From the NCBI GenBank assembly GCA_019694165.1, contig JAIBCL010000021.1:1-64000 (forward strand): DNA of 64,000 nt. Direction: 5' to 3'. The DNA is from Verrucomicrobiaceae bacterium (GTDB taxonomy: Bacteria > Verrucomicrobiota > Verrucomicrobiia > Verrucomicrobiales > Verrucomicrobiaceae). Each line of letters opens with the position of its first letter. Position 1 is the stretch's first letter. The notes beneath the pieces are model-generated. The model was not told where the DNA came from. It saw only the letters and a program-made list of their open reading frames with translations, and did no database searches. The position numbers were made by a program, and so were the translations under genes. Below are positions 49,271 to 56,308 of the stretch, one piece after another.

Positions 49271-50236
49271 ATGTCCCCAAGCCACAGGCACAATCGAGGC
49301 TACACCTCCGCCGAGTTGCTGCTCGTGCTCGCCCTCGGTGCCATCGTGATCGGTGGCACCGTCGTGGCTTTTGGCTCCCTCGCAAAGAACCTGCCGCGCG
49401 TCTCTGCGGTGGTGGAAGTGGACCTAGGTTCAAAGCTCAACACCTACTATGGCGCAGGTGCCTCTTCGACGACGAAGCAAACGGTCAACAGCGCCCCGAA
49501 CCAGGGTGCCGTGGGCCTGGCCGAACGGCTCCGGGAGCAGTTCAACACCGATGTCATCAGCGCCACGGCCGTGTACTGCCTGGCACGCGATTCCGCCACG
49601 GCAAACACCTACCACCCCACCTCCATCCCCTACAATCCCTCGACGGATCAAGTGCTCGACACTTCCCAGAAATTTCGCGATCATCTCAGCTCAAAGGGCG
49701 TGTCCGCCACTACGCTCTACGGCAGTGAACGAAATTTCAGTTCCTCAAAATCCGCCGCGACGATCTTCATTCTTGGCTACAGCAAGACGGCCAATGAGCT
49801 GAATGTCATCTCCACCTACGACATCGACGTGGTCAAAGTGACCAAGCCTGACGGCTTCTACGCCTCGGTCCGTCGGTACGTTGGAGCGCCGGTCGTCAAT
49901 GTGAACGAGCCCCAGGGTTACGAGGTGTTTTACCCGCCCTACGACTACAATTCCACCACATGGGCCAATGCTTCCGGCACCACGGACGGGTTCACTCCCA
50001 TATTCGTGGCGTTCGAGAGGTCTGTGCGCGCCTCACTCAGTGAGGGCAGCACCACCGACCGGTTCAAGAAGGCCGCCGAGCGCCCCTTCTACTTCATCTG
50101 GTGGCCGGATCCTGGCGCGGGTGATCTGCGCAAACAGCCCAACTCCTACCCGACCACCGATCCGCGCCAAGCCTACAATCACCAGGGCGGTCGTACCTCC
50201 TTCATGTTCACGGTGCCCATGTTCCCCTCGCTCTGA
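49271..50236 (+). CDS. Type IV pilin/pseudopilin-like minor subunit
   Basis: 321 residues from ATG 49271. An in-frame ATG at 49253 overlaps the previous gene and is the alternative. A prepilin peptidase site is visible, NRG10|YTSAE with Glu at +5, followed by the hydrophobic helix LLLVLALGAIVIGGTVVAFG. The large globular domain (about 40-321) is unlike the small GspH/I/J folds and has no family I recognise; it is Tyr/Ser/Thr-rich (QGYEVFYPPYDYNSTTW). It is probably a minor pseudopilin. It is the first of three consecutive filament-subunit-like genes. Confidence 0.72.
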   Translation: MSPSHRHNRGYTSAELLLVLALGAIVIGGTVVAFGSLAKNLPRVSAVVEVDLGSKLNTYYGAGASSTTKQTVNSAPNQGAVGLAERLREQFNTDVISATAVYCLARDSATANTYHPTSIPYNPSTDQVLDTSQKFRDHLSSKGVSATTLYGSERNFSSSKSAATIFILGYSKTANELNVISTYDIDVVKVTKPDGFYASVRRYVGAPVVNVNEPQGYEVFYPPYDYNSTTWANASGTTDGFTPIFVAFERSVRASLSEGSTTDRFKKAAERPFYFIWWPDPGAGDLRKQPNSYPTTDPRQAYNHQGGRTSFMFTVPMFPSL

Positions 50237-50239
50237 TCC

Positions 50240-51832
50240 ATGAACATTCGACCTCCATCTCCCCGGCGGCCCTCCGGTGCCATCATGATCTTCGCCCTGA
50301 TGATGATGGTCGTGGCGGCGCTGTTCATCTCGGGCACGGCCACGATCATGTCGAACCGTGCGATGGAGACCAGCTACCTGGAAGTGTCCATGAAACGCCG
50401 CCTGGCGTTGGAAAACTCAAAGGCGTTCAACCAGCAGTTCATGCTCGAGCGGACTTTCAACTACTCCAGCACGGTCACCCCCCTCGTCACCGGCGTCTTT
50501 AACAATGATTGGGGCGGCGTGAACACCGACACAGGATGGACAAACCTGCACACTTTCGCCTCCACTTCCCTGCCCGCCACACTAACCACCGTATATCCGT
50601 ACAATTACACAGGCTTCCGCCCTTCGGCGAGCTACCTCGCCACGAAGCAGACCATCCGACCCGCCGCCCTGCCGGACATGGATGCCTTCACTGCCTACGC
50701 TTTTCTAAAGACCTATACGCCCGCCCTCGGCGGCGACTCCCTCGTCGTTTACCGCAAGCCCACCGGAGCCACCGACCAGATCGAACTCGGTGACAAGGGC
50801 GCGGGCCTCAGCATCACCGTCGAGGGCCGGGCCGTGATCCGCGATCCTGATTCCTTCTTCGCCCCGAGCACAGCAAATCCGTTCGAGCTGCCCCTCCGCA
50901 CCGACAGCCTCTACATTCAGAAGCACAACCCGACTCGGAAGCTCTACTGCAAGGACATCGCACTCGGCGGCGAGGACACCCCTCCCTCCAACCTGCCAGC
51001 CGCACGCTCAACCACCGGCCCCACGCCTGAGACCACGACCCCCGAGAGCCTTTACGATGGCACTCTCAACGTCATCAACAACCCCTCAAACACCGACAAC
51101 TCCTTGTGGGATTTCATGGCCAGGGAAAAAGCCGCAGGCACCGGCGACTTCGTCACCATCAGCAGCAACGCCGCCACCGGCACCGCCTCCGACCCTTGGT
51201 GGATCGTGAGCTACAACACCTCCGACCGCGCGCACGATCCGCCCTACCCGCCTCCCGCTTATCCCAGTGGTTACGGCGCGTCCTACAACGTCCTCTATAT
51301 CACCTTGAACCACCCGAACCTGACGCACATGCGCATCCTCGGCGTGGTGGACCAGATCGTCCTCGTCGGCCAGACCGGCGCCGCCTACAGCGCCGCCGCG
51401 ACGCTTCCGCCCGTCATCATCACCGCCGTTCCCAACGGCCTGAGTCCGAACTCCTTCATCAACCTCCAGTGCGTGAACGAAAACAACCGCCGCCTCGTGC
51501 TCGGCGTCCAGGACTCCAACCACGCCACCCTCGACATGTACTGGGGATCGGGATCCTTCGCAGGCACCACCTGGATCAACTGGCGCATGGTCCTCATCAA
51601 CGAATATCGGACCATCTGGGCAAACCTTCCCTCCACCGTCACCCGGAAGGTAAAAATCAAAGGCGGTGTGATGACCAACTGGTCCTTCAAGCGCCGCGGT
51701 CCCGGCACCGCCTCGCGGCTTACACTCTCGCCCGACTATGATCCCGAGCCGACGGGTGCCACGGGGTCGCGCTTCACCTCCCTCCTTCCGCGCGATGGCT
51801 GGATGGAGAACTACTTCCTTCCCACCAGATGA
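50240..51832 (+). CDS. PilX/GspK-like minor pilin or pilus-assembly protein
   Basis: 530 residues. The N-terminus (PRRPSGAIMIFALMMMVVAALFISGTATIM, broken here as SGAIMIFALMM and VVAALFISGTATIM) is a short basic segment followed by a hydrophobic helix (about 13-37). It lacks the Glu+5, as is usual for PilX- and GspK-type subunits. The ~490-residue exported part is Thr/Ser/Pro/Asn-rich with no recognised domain. It starts 3 bp after the preceding pseudopilin and its stop overlaps the next start (ATGA), so the three subunits are tightly coupled. GspK-like proteins cap the tip of the pseudopilus; that role is inferred. Confidence 0.65.
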   Translation: MNIRPPSPRRPSGAIMIFALMMMVVAALFISGTATIMSNRAMETSYLEVSMKRRLALENSKAFNQQFMLERTFNYSSTVTPLVTGVFNNDWGGVNTDTGWTNLHTFASTSLPATLTTVYPYNYTGFRPSASYLATKQTIRPAALPDMDAFTAYAFLKTYTPALGGDSLVVYRKPTGATDQIELGDKGAGLSITVEGRAVIRDPDSFFAPSTANPFELPLRTDSLYIQKHNPTRKLYCKDIALGGEDTPPSNLPAARSTTGPTPETTTPESLYDGTLNVINNPSNTDNSLWDFMAREKAAGTGDFVTISSNAATGTASDPWWIVSYNTSDRAHDPPYPPPAYPSGYGASYNVLYITLNHPNLTHMRILGVVDQIVLVGQTGAAYSAAATLPPVIITAVPNGLSPNSFINLQCVNENNRRLVLGVQDSNHATLDMYWGSGSFAGTTWINWRMVLINEYRTIWANLPSTVTRKVKIKGGVMTNWSFKRRGPGTASRLTLSPDYDPEPTGATGSRFTSLLPRDGWMENYFLPTR

Positions 51833-52260
51833 AACTCACTTCGACCAGAAACGCCAGGAACCGTGGCTACACGCTGATGGAAGTAGTGGCCTCCGCCGCC
51901 GTCCTTGCCGTCGGCATGGCGGGAGCCGTCTCGCTCTCCGCCAGCCTGATGGTCCAGCAGGAAATGAGCTGGCGCGTGGCCGTGGCCCGGAACTACCAGG
52001 AGAACATCGCCCGCCTCTGGCAACTCGGCCTCACACCCGGCGAGGTCATGTCCTTGATCCCCTCGGCGTCCGGCAATCCAAAGCTCTCCGAAGTCGTCGG
52101 TGCCAGCCCCACCCTCATCGCCACCGGACAGGTAAATGTATCCTCCCTCGGCGTGATGGACGAGGCCGTATGCAATTTCACCGTCAACACGGCCAATGTC
52201 ACCGGCGCCGGCGCCGGCGGCACAAATCAAGTCACCATCTACCGCCCCACACTGAAATAA
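51829..52260 (+). CDS. PilV/GspI-like type IV pseudopilin
   Basis: 143 residues. There is a clear prepilin signal, NRG13|YTLME with Glu at +5, followed by the helix VVASAAVLAVGMAGAVSLSASLM. The small C-terminal domain (about 45-143) ends in a Gly/Ala-rich turn and the strand NQVTIYRPTLK. Size and motif fit PilV- or GspI-type minor pseudopilins, which initiate the filament. It begins at the ATG overlapping the stop of the PilX-like gene and ends 15 bp before the PilC-like gene. Confidence 0.82.
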   Translation: MKLTSTRNARNRGYTLMEVVASAAVLAVGMAGAVSLSASLMVQQEMSWRVAVARNYQENIARLWQLGLTPGEVMSLIPSASGNPKLSEVVGASPTLIATGQVNVSSLGVMDEAVCNFTVNTANVTGAGAGGTNQVTIYRPTLK

Positions 52261-52275
52261 CCCCCCTCGACCGCC

Positions 52276-53508
52276 ATGCTCAAGAAAGTCAAGGTCACCA
52301 ACATCAACACCGGTGCCAGCTGCCTCCAGCTCATCGACACCGACACCCACGAAAAAGCCCTCATCGGCTGCGGGCTGGCGCCCAATGAGACCGCCGTCAT
52401 CGAGGACGTCACCGGCCTCGACGAGAAAATCCAGCGCATGAGTTCCCCGAAACCCACGGTGGACGACCGCGCGCAGTTCTTCTCCGGCCTCGGCCGCTGT
52501 CTGGAAAGAAACATCGGCCTCATCAAGAGCCTTCAGTTGCAGACGAACCGGGTGAAGTCGCCCAAGTACAAAGGTCTCATCGCCGACCTCATCTCCAGCC
52601 TCTCCATGGGCGAGAAGCTCAGCGAGGCCATGGCGAAACACCCTTCCGAATTCCCCGACGAAATCCTCTCGCTGGTCATCGCCGGCGAAGAGGCCGGCCA
52701 GTTGGCCCGTGTGTGCCGTCGGATCGGCACCTCGCAAAAGAAAGCCGGAAAAATCATCAAGAAGCTCAAAGGCGGGCTGATCTACCCGGCCGTCGTCATC
52801 GTGCTCTCCATCGTGGTGGTCATCGTCATGAGCTTCACGCTCGTCCCCGCGATGGCCCGGCTCTTCAAGAGTTTCAAGACCGATCTGCCGTTGGGCACCA
52901 AGGCGCTCATGTGGCTCTCGGATCTCTTCATGCACCAGCCCCACATGGCCGCCCTGCCTTTCGTCGGCCTCTACATCTTCTTCTCGAACTGGGGCCGCAT
53001 CAGCAGCACCCGTTTCGTGCAAGACCTCTCGATCAAGCTGCCTGTCATCGGCGTCATCGTGCGCAAGTCGGCCGCCACCGTAGGTTTCCGCACCCTCGCC
53101 ATGCTCGTGGATTCCAATGTCCGCCTCACCAGCGCGTTGGAGATCACCGCGAAGGCAACCTGGCACTACCACTACAAGCAGCTCTTCAGCCGCCTGCGCG
53201 ATCACATCTCCGTCGGCAGAAACCTCCACGAGGCCTTCCTCATGGAGTCCCACTGGCTAGGCCCGGACGGGCGCAACATCTGCGGCCTCATCGAACTGGC
53301 CGCCGAAACCGGCACCGGCACCGAGATGCTCACCGAGATCGCCGATGACTACGAAGAAGAACTCGACCAGATAGCCGGCCAGATGGACAAGCTCATCGAA
53401 CCCCTCACGATGATGATCCTCGGCGTCATGGTCGGCTTCCTCATCTACGCCATCTACGGCCCGATCTTCAGCCTCGGCGACACCATCCTGCCGAAGTCGA
53501 AACATTGA
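52276..53508 (+). CDS. PilC/GspF-family inner-membrane platform protein
   Basis: 410 residues. After an unusual extra N-terminal ~60 residues (MLKKVKVTNINTGASC) come two T2SSF-type helical domains: about 65-165 (FFSGLGRCLERNIGLIKSL, IAGEEAGQLARVC) and about 270-375 (FRTLAMLVDSNVRLTSALEI, LIELAAETGTG). Transmembrane helices lie at about 168-192, 228-245 and 380-402. The ETGT and GEEAGQL signatures are characteristic of the family. The protein is the membrane platform on which the ATPase acts. It is the last gene of the operon; an inverted repeat follows within 2 bp of the stop. Confidence 0.93.
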   Translation: MLKKVKVTNINTGASCLQLIDTDTHEKALIGCGLAPNETAVIEDVTGLDEKIQRMSSPKPTVDDRAQFFSGLGRCLERNIGLIKSLQLQTNRVKSPKYKGLIADLISSLSMGEKLSEAMAKHPSEFPDEILSLVIAGEEAGQLARVCRRIGTSQKKAGKIIKKLKGGLIYPAVVIVLSIVVVIVMSFTLVPAMARLFKSFKTDLPLGTKALMWLSDLFMHQPHMAALPFVGLYIFFSNWGRISSTRFVQDLSIKLPVIGVIVRKSAATVGFRTLAMLVDSNVRLTSALEITAKATWHYHYKQLFSRLRDHISVGRNLHEAFLMESHWLGPDGRNICGLIELAAETGTGTEMLTEIADDYEEELDQIAGQMDKLIEPLTMMILGVMVGFLIYAIYGPIFSLGDTILPKSKH

Positions 53509-53509
53509 T

Positions 53510-53572
53510 CCCGAACTCCGAAGCTGCCGGCAGAACGAGCGTCACGCTCGTTCGGAAAGTGCGGAATTCGGG
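53510..53572 (+). repeat. Nested inverted repeat after the pilus-like operon (terminator-like)
   Basis: Outer arms CCCGAACTCCG (53510-53520) and CGGAATTCGGG (53562-53572) pair with one mismatch. Inside is a perfect 9-bp stem, GAACGAGCG / CGCTCGTTC (53533-53553), with loop TCA. The structure begins 1 bp after the stop of the PilC-like gene. There is no T-run, so it may be a Rho-assisted terminator, an mRNA 3' end stabiliser or a REP-like element. Confidence 0.6.
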
Positions 53573-53599
53573 CTGATCAGTCCGAGCCTGCTTCGACGT

Positions 53600-53625
53600 C
53601 GCGGCACCAGCGTCATGGTGCCGCG
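53600..53625 (+). repeat. Second perfect hairpin (10-bp stem) downstream of the pilus-like operon
   Basis: CGCGGCACCA (53600-53609), loop GCGTCA, TGGTGCCGCG (53616-53625). The stem is perfect. The loop hexamer GCGTCA also occurs at the tip of the previous hairpin (53539-53544). The remaining stretch to 53848 has no credible gene; the open frames there cross the tRNA gene and are not coding. Confidence 0.6.
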
Positions 53626-53848
53626 GCTCTGCTCGGGGATCTCAAGGACCAGATGTTTCTGCGGCTTCGCCACGGTTCACGGCCGTCTCGCGGTGACGGA
53701 TTCACTCCTGCTGATCCACGAAGGCTGCGGATTGGTCGTCATCAACAGTCCGCGGGCCTCCATGAATTCGCAGGAGGTTTCACCGCACCCTGCGGACTCA
53801 CAATTCAAGGCATGGCACCGCCGAGTGCCCGGCGAGGGCGGGCCAAAG

Positions 53849-53930
53849 TGCCGGAGACAGGACTCGAACCTGCACTCGTTTCCAAACCAGATCCTAAGTC
53901 TGGCGCGTCTGCCAATTCCGCCACTCCGGC
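53849..53930 (-). tRNA. tRNA-Leu (anticodon UAG)
   Basis: The minus strand folds as a class II tRNA. Acceptor arms GCCGGAG and CTCCGGC pair perfectly with discriminator A. The D-arm is present (TGGCGGAATTGGCAGACGC), and the anticodon stem CCAGA/TCTGG encloses loop CTTAGGA with anticodon TAG. A variable arm and the T-loop TTCGAGTC follow. It reads CUN leucine codons, CUA in particular. The 3' CCA is not encoded. It lies 30 bp downstream of the CPBP protease gene on the same strand. Confidence 0.96.
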
Positions 53931-53960
53931 GCGGGGTGCGGCGGACTTTTGCGGCGGGTT

Positions 53961-54950
53961 TCACCGGCCCGCAACGGCTTTCTCCTCCGCAACCCGGCGG
54001 CGATGGCACACGATGAGCAGCGCGGTGATGCCGGTGAGCATCACGGCGGCCACCGGCACGATGCCGACGATGGGGCTGACGATGGAACGGCATGTGTTGC
54101 GGATCATCCACGGCGCGAGTTCGTTTTCGTTGATGCGCCGCGTGACGAGCACGATCTGGCCGAAGTACTTCATGCCCGCCACCCAGCCGGCGTGGATGCC
54201 GATGCCCAGCCACAGGCCGCCCGACATCTGCCGCGCGCGTCCGAGCACCCAGCCGACGGCGACGAGCATGATGAACTCGCCGATGAAGTGGTTCCACTGG
54301 CCGAACCCGCGGAACAATTCCGGGATGACGACGAATCCGGAGGTCCATGTGACTTGATCCGCCGGGATGAAACCCGGGACCGGCGGCTTGAGGAAATGCA
54401 GCAGCGCGAATATGCCGGTGGTCCACCACAGAGCGCGCCGCGCACCGACCGAGTGCGTGAGAATGCCAAGCAGGCCGCCCCTGAAGAGCATCTCCTCCAG
54501 AGTGCCGACGGTGAAGCCGGACGCGAGCGGCTTGGCGATGGCAGTCCACGCGGGATCAGGCTTCAACTTGCTGGCGTGCGCCGCAAAGCAGACGAGTCCC
54601 ATGACGATGATCCCTGCCAGCGCGACGAGGAACCCGAGCACGAGCTGGCACCCCCCTCTGGCCGCGCCCAGGCCGCCCGACAACTCCCGCCATCTGAGAT
54701 GAAGTGAACGCAGCAACGGAACGAGTCCGACGAATGCGGCAAGCATGGCCACGCGATTGAAGTAGCCGGGAAACTCGCTGCCGGAGAGCACCGCGCTCAT
54801 GGCGGAGCCCGGGTGGCTTTGAATGAACCACAGCACCACGAAGAAAACTGGCGGTGAAAAGATCGCGGCCACGAGCAACACACCGCCGAGGAAGACGGTG
54901 AGCAGGACGGGGGTCCGGTGATCTGCTTTGCGTGGTTGCATGTCGCACAT
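53961..54950 (-). CDS. CPBP-family intramembrane metalloprotease (Abi/CAAX-like)
   Basis: 329 residues from ATG 54950; ATG 54941 (three residues shorter) is about as good, and an upstream ATG at 55013 would run into the divergent gene. Multiple transmembrane helices are visible, starting with PVLLTVFLGGVLLVAAIF. The CPBP motifs are present: TLEEMLFRGG (about 150-160, the EExxxR pair), FALLHF (about 180-188) and GIHAGW (about 248-253). Family members are membrane proteases related to Rce1; roles include bacteriocin self-immunity and protein maturation. The substrate here is unknown. It is divergent from the small gene at 54984, with only about 35 bp between them. Confidence 0.85.
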   Translation of the reverse strand: MCDMQPRKADHRTPVLLTVFLGGVLLVAAIFSPPVFFVVLWFIQSHPGSAMSAVLSGSEFPGYFNRVAMLAAFVGLVPLLRSLHLRWRELSGGLGAARGGCQLVLGFLVALAGIIVMGLVCFAAHASKLKPDPAWTAIAKPLASGFTVGTLEEMLFRGGLLGILTHSVGARRALWWTTGIFALLHFLKPPVPGFIPADQVTWTSGFVVIPELFRGFGQWNHFIGEFIMLVAVGWVLGRARQMSGGLWLGIGIHAGWVAGMKYFGQIVLVTRRINENELAPWMIRNTCRSIVSPIVGIVPVAAVMLTGITALLIVCHRRRVAEEKAVAGR

Positions 54951-54983
54951 TGCAAAGCATCCTCGCGGCGCAACCCGAAAGAC

Positions 54984-55277
54984 ATGACGAAGAACCAGGT
55001 TCACGAATGGCACGAGCGCGATGACGAGAGCGGGCGGAAACGCTACTTCCGCGGCTACTGGAACTCGCGCGAGTGGACTTTCGCGGTGCTCGATCCGGGT
55101 GCGCTCGACTGGGAGCGCGTGGATAAGCCGGGAGTCGGAATCTGGCTGGCACTGCGCGATGTGCTCTGGCGCAAATACCAGCGGAGGCGCGTGCCTTTCA
55201 AGTTCGTCGAGCGCGTGGATGCGGTGCTGGAGGAGATGGGAGTGCCGGTGCCGGGCACGGAAGCAGCGGAAGAGTGA
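54984..55277 (+). CDS. Small conserved-looking hypothetical protein
   Basis: 97 residues from ATG 54984. The protein is soluble, strongly charged and Trp-rich (EWHERDDESGRKRYFRGYWNSREW, shown here only as the segments EWHERDDESG and YFRGYWNSREW), ending Glu-rich. I do not recognise the family. Codon use is GC-rich at third positions and like its neighbours, which supports coding. It is convergent with the TPM gene, separated by an inverted repeat. A longer frame from GTG 54918 would overlap the divergent CPBP start and is less likely. Confidence 0.6.
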   Translation: MTKNQVHEWHERDDESGRKRYFRGYWNSREWTFAVLDPGALDWERVDKPGVGIWLALRDVLWRKYQRRRVPFKFVERVDAVLEEMGVPVPGTEAAEE

Positions 55278-55304
55278 ACGAATCTTTTCCTGCTCGTCCT
55301 CGTC

Positions 55305-55339
55305 CTCATCCTCGAAGAACGTCCGATTTCGAGGATGAG
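55305..55339. terminator. Inverted repeat between convergent genes (possible bidirectional terminator)
   Basis: CTCATCCTCGAA (55305-55316) and TTCGAGGATGAG (55328-55339) are perfect 12-bp arms around an 11-nt loop. With two mismatches the stem extends to 18 bp. It lies between the 3' ends of the 97-residue gene and the TPM gene. There are no T-runs, so termination efficiency is uncertain. Confidence 0.55.
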
Positions 55340-55373
55340 TGCGAGTAGGAGGATGATGATTAGCCGGCCCCTA

Positions 55374-56126
55374 TCACGATCCGCCGATCTTTACCTCGGC
55401 AATGACCCCGCCGCCATACGGTGCCCCGAAGCGAAGATGGCCTTCAGCTTGCGGAAAAAAGTACCGGACTGCCTCTTCGGAGTCGCGCTTGCGGACGGCG
55501 GCCAGAATCATCGCGCAGGCCAGTGCGCCGCCGACTAGCAATGCAAGGAAGACGATGGCGGCCCATCGATCGTGGCCGGGCAGGAGTTGATTGTGCAGGG
55601 CGACCTGCTGATCCGCCTCGGTGATCTCCCGCATCAGCAACCTGGCGCTGTCCAGAAGCCGCTGGTCGAGCGGCCTGTTTTTCTCCTGAATGACCACGCC
55701 CGCGTCGCGGAATGCTTCGACAAGCATCGGCGTCGGATACGTGAGCCACATTGTGTCCGTCGGCGCGATGGCATGAGTGTCACCGGCGCGATCATAGGTC
55801 AGCACGACTCCGCGGCCGTCCGCGATCCAAGCATCCGCGAGTGCGTCTGCGCGCTCCCGGGCGGAAGTGCCGCTGAGGTAAGTAGTGGTCACCATCCACA
55901 AGCCGCAACCGGTGGAGTCGCGAAACTTGCGGATCTCGGCCGAGAGGGCCGCCTGCACGTCATCGGGCAGCGCCCGGGCTTCATCGAGAATGAAGCCGGC
56001 GGGAGCGGGAGGAATCGCCGGCGCATCGGCACCAAAGCACCGGGCCACGCCGGCAACGGCCAGCAGCGCGACCGCCGGGGGAATGCACGGCCTGACGAGG
56101 ATTGCGATCAGTGAGCTTGCGTTCAC
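55374..56126 (-). CDS. TPM-domain membrane protein
   Basis: 250 residues. An N-terminal signal or anchor (about 5-30, IPPAVALLAVAGVARCFGA) is followed by a TPM-type domain (about 43-160). Its recognisable features are the opening FILDEARALPDD, LSAEIRKFRDSTGCGLWMVTT and a RGVVLTYDR strand. A transmembrane helix lies at about 188-212 (WAAIVFLALLVGGALACAMILAA) and a Gly-rich C-terminal tail follows. TPM domains occur in thylakoid and periplasmic proteins with proposed phosphatase or assembly roles. The gene is divergent from nuoD, sharing a 182-bp intergenic region with a CRP-type dyad. Confidence 0.75.
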   Translation of the reverse strand: MNASSLIAILVRPCIPPAVALLAVAGVARCFGADAPAIPPAPAGFILDEARALPDDVQAALSAEIRKFRDSTGCGLWMVTTTYLSGTSARERADALADAWIADGRGVVLTYDRAGDTHAIAPTDTMWLTYPTPMLVEAFRDAGVVIQEKNRPLDQRLLDSARLLMREITEADQQVALHNQLLPGHDRWAAIVFLALLVGGALACAMILAAVRKRDSEEAVRYFFPQAEGHLRFGAPYGGGVIAEVKIGGS

Positions 56127-56222
56127 GAAGTGTTCGAGTGTGGAATCCTGCCGACGGATTCAAGGGCGGCAACGGCTTTGTTTCGATGCCGTTGCCTCTT
56201 GTACACGGGTGCGTGTGCGTGC

Positions 56223-56240
56223 TTGTGAATCTTTTCACAA
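56223..56240. promoter_or_regulatory. CRP/FNR-family-type operator dyad upstream of nuoD
   Basis: TTGTGAATCTTTTCACAA is a perfect 7-bp inverted repeat with 4-bp spacer and contains TGTGA-N6-TCACA, the classical CRP half-site arrangement. It lies about 69 bp upstream of the nuoD start and about 97 bp upstream of the divergent TPM gene. Binding by a CRP-family regulator is inferred from the sequence only. Confidence 0.5.
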
Positions 56241-56308
56241 AATCGTGTTGCCGCTGTTTCCCCACCGTTGAATAGTCGCCGTCCCCCCACGCGAAACGCG
56301 CATTTTTC

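Noticed and set aside
51811-53253. Minus-strand frame of 480 codons opposite the PilC-like gene
   Set aside because: The plus strand carries a clear PilC/GspF protein. The antisense product is Glu/Asp/Gly/Val-rich without domains.
53653-54357. Plus-strand frame crossing the tRNA-Leu gene
   Set aside because: It runs through a well-folded tRNA and antisense to the CPBP protease; not coding.
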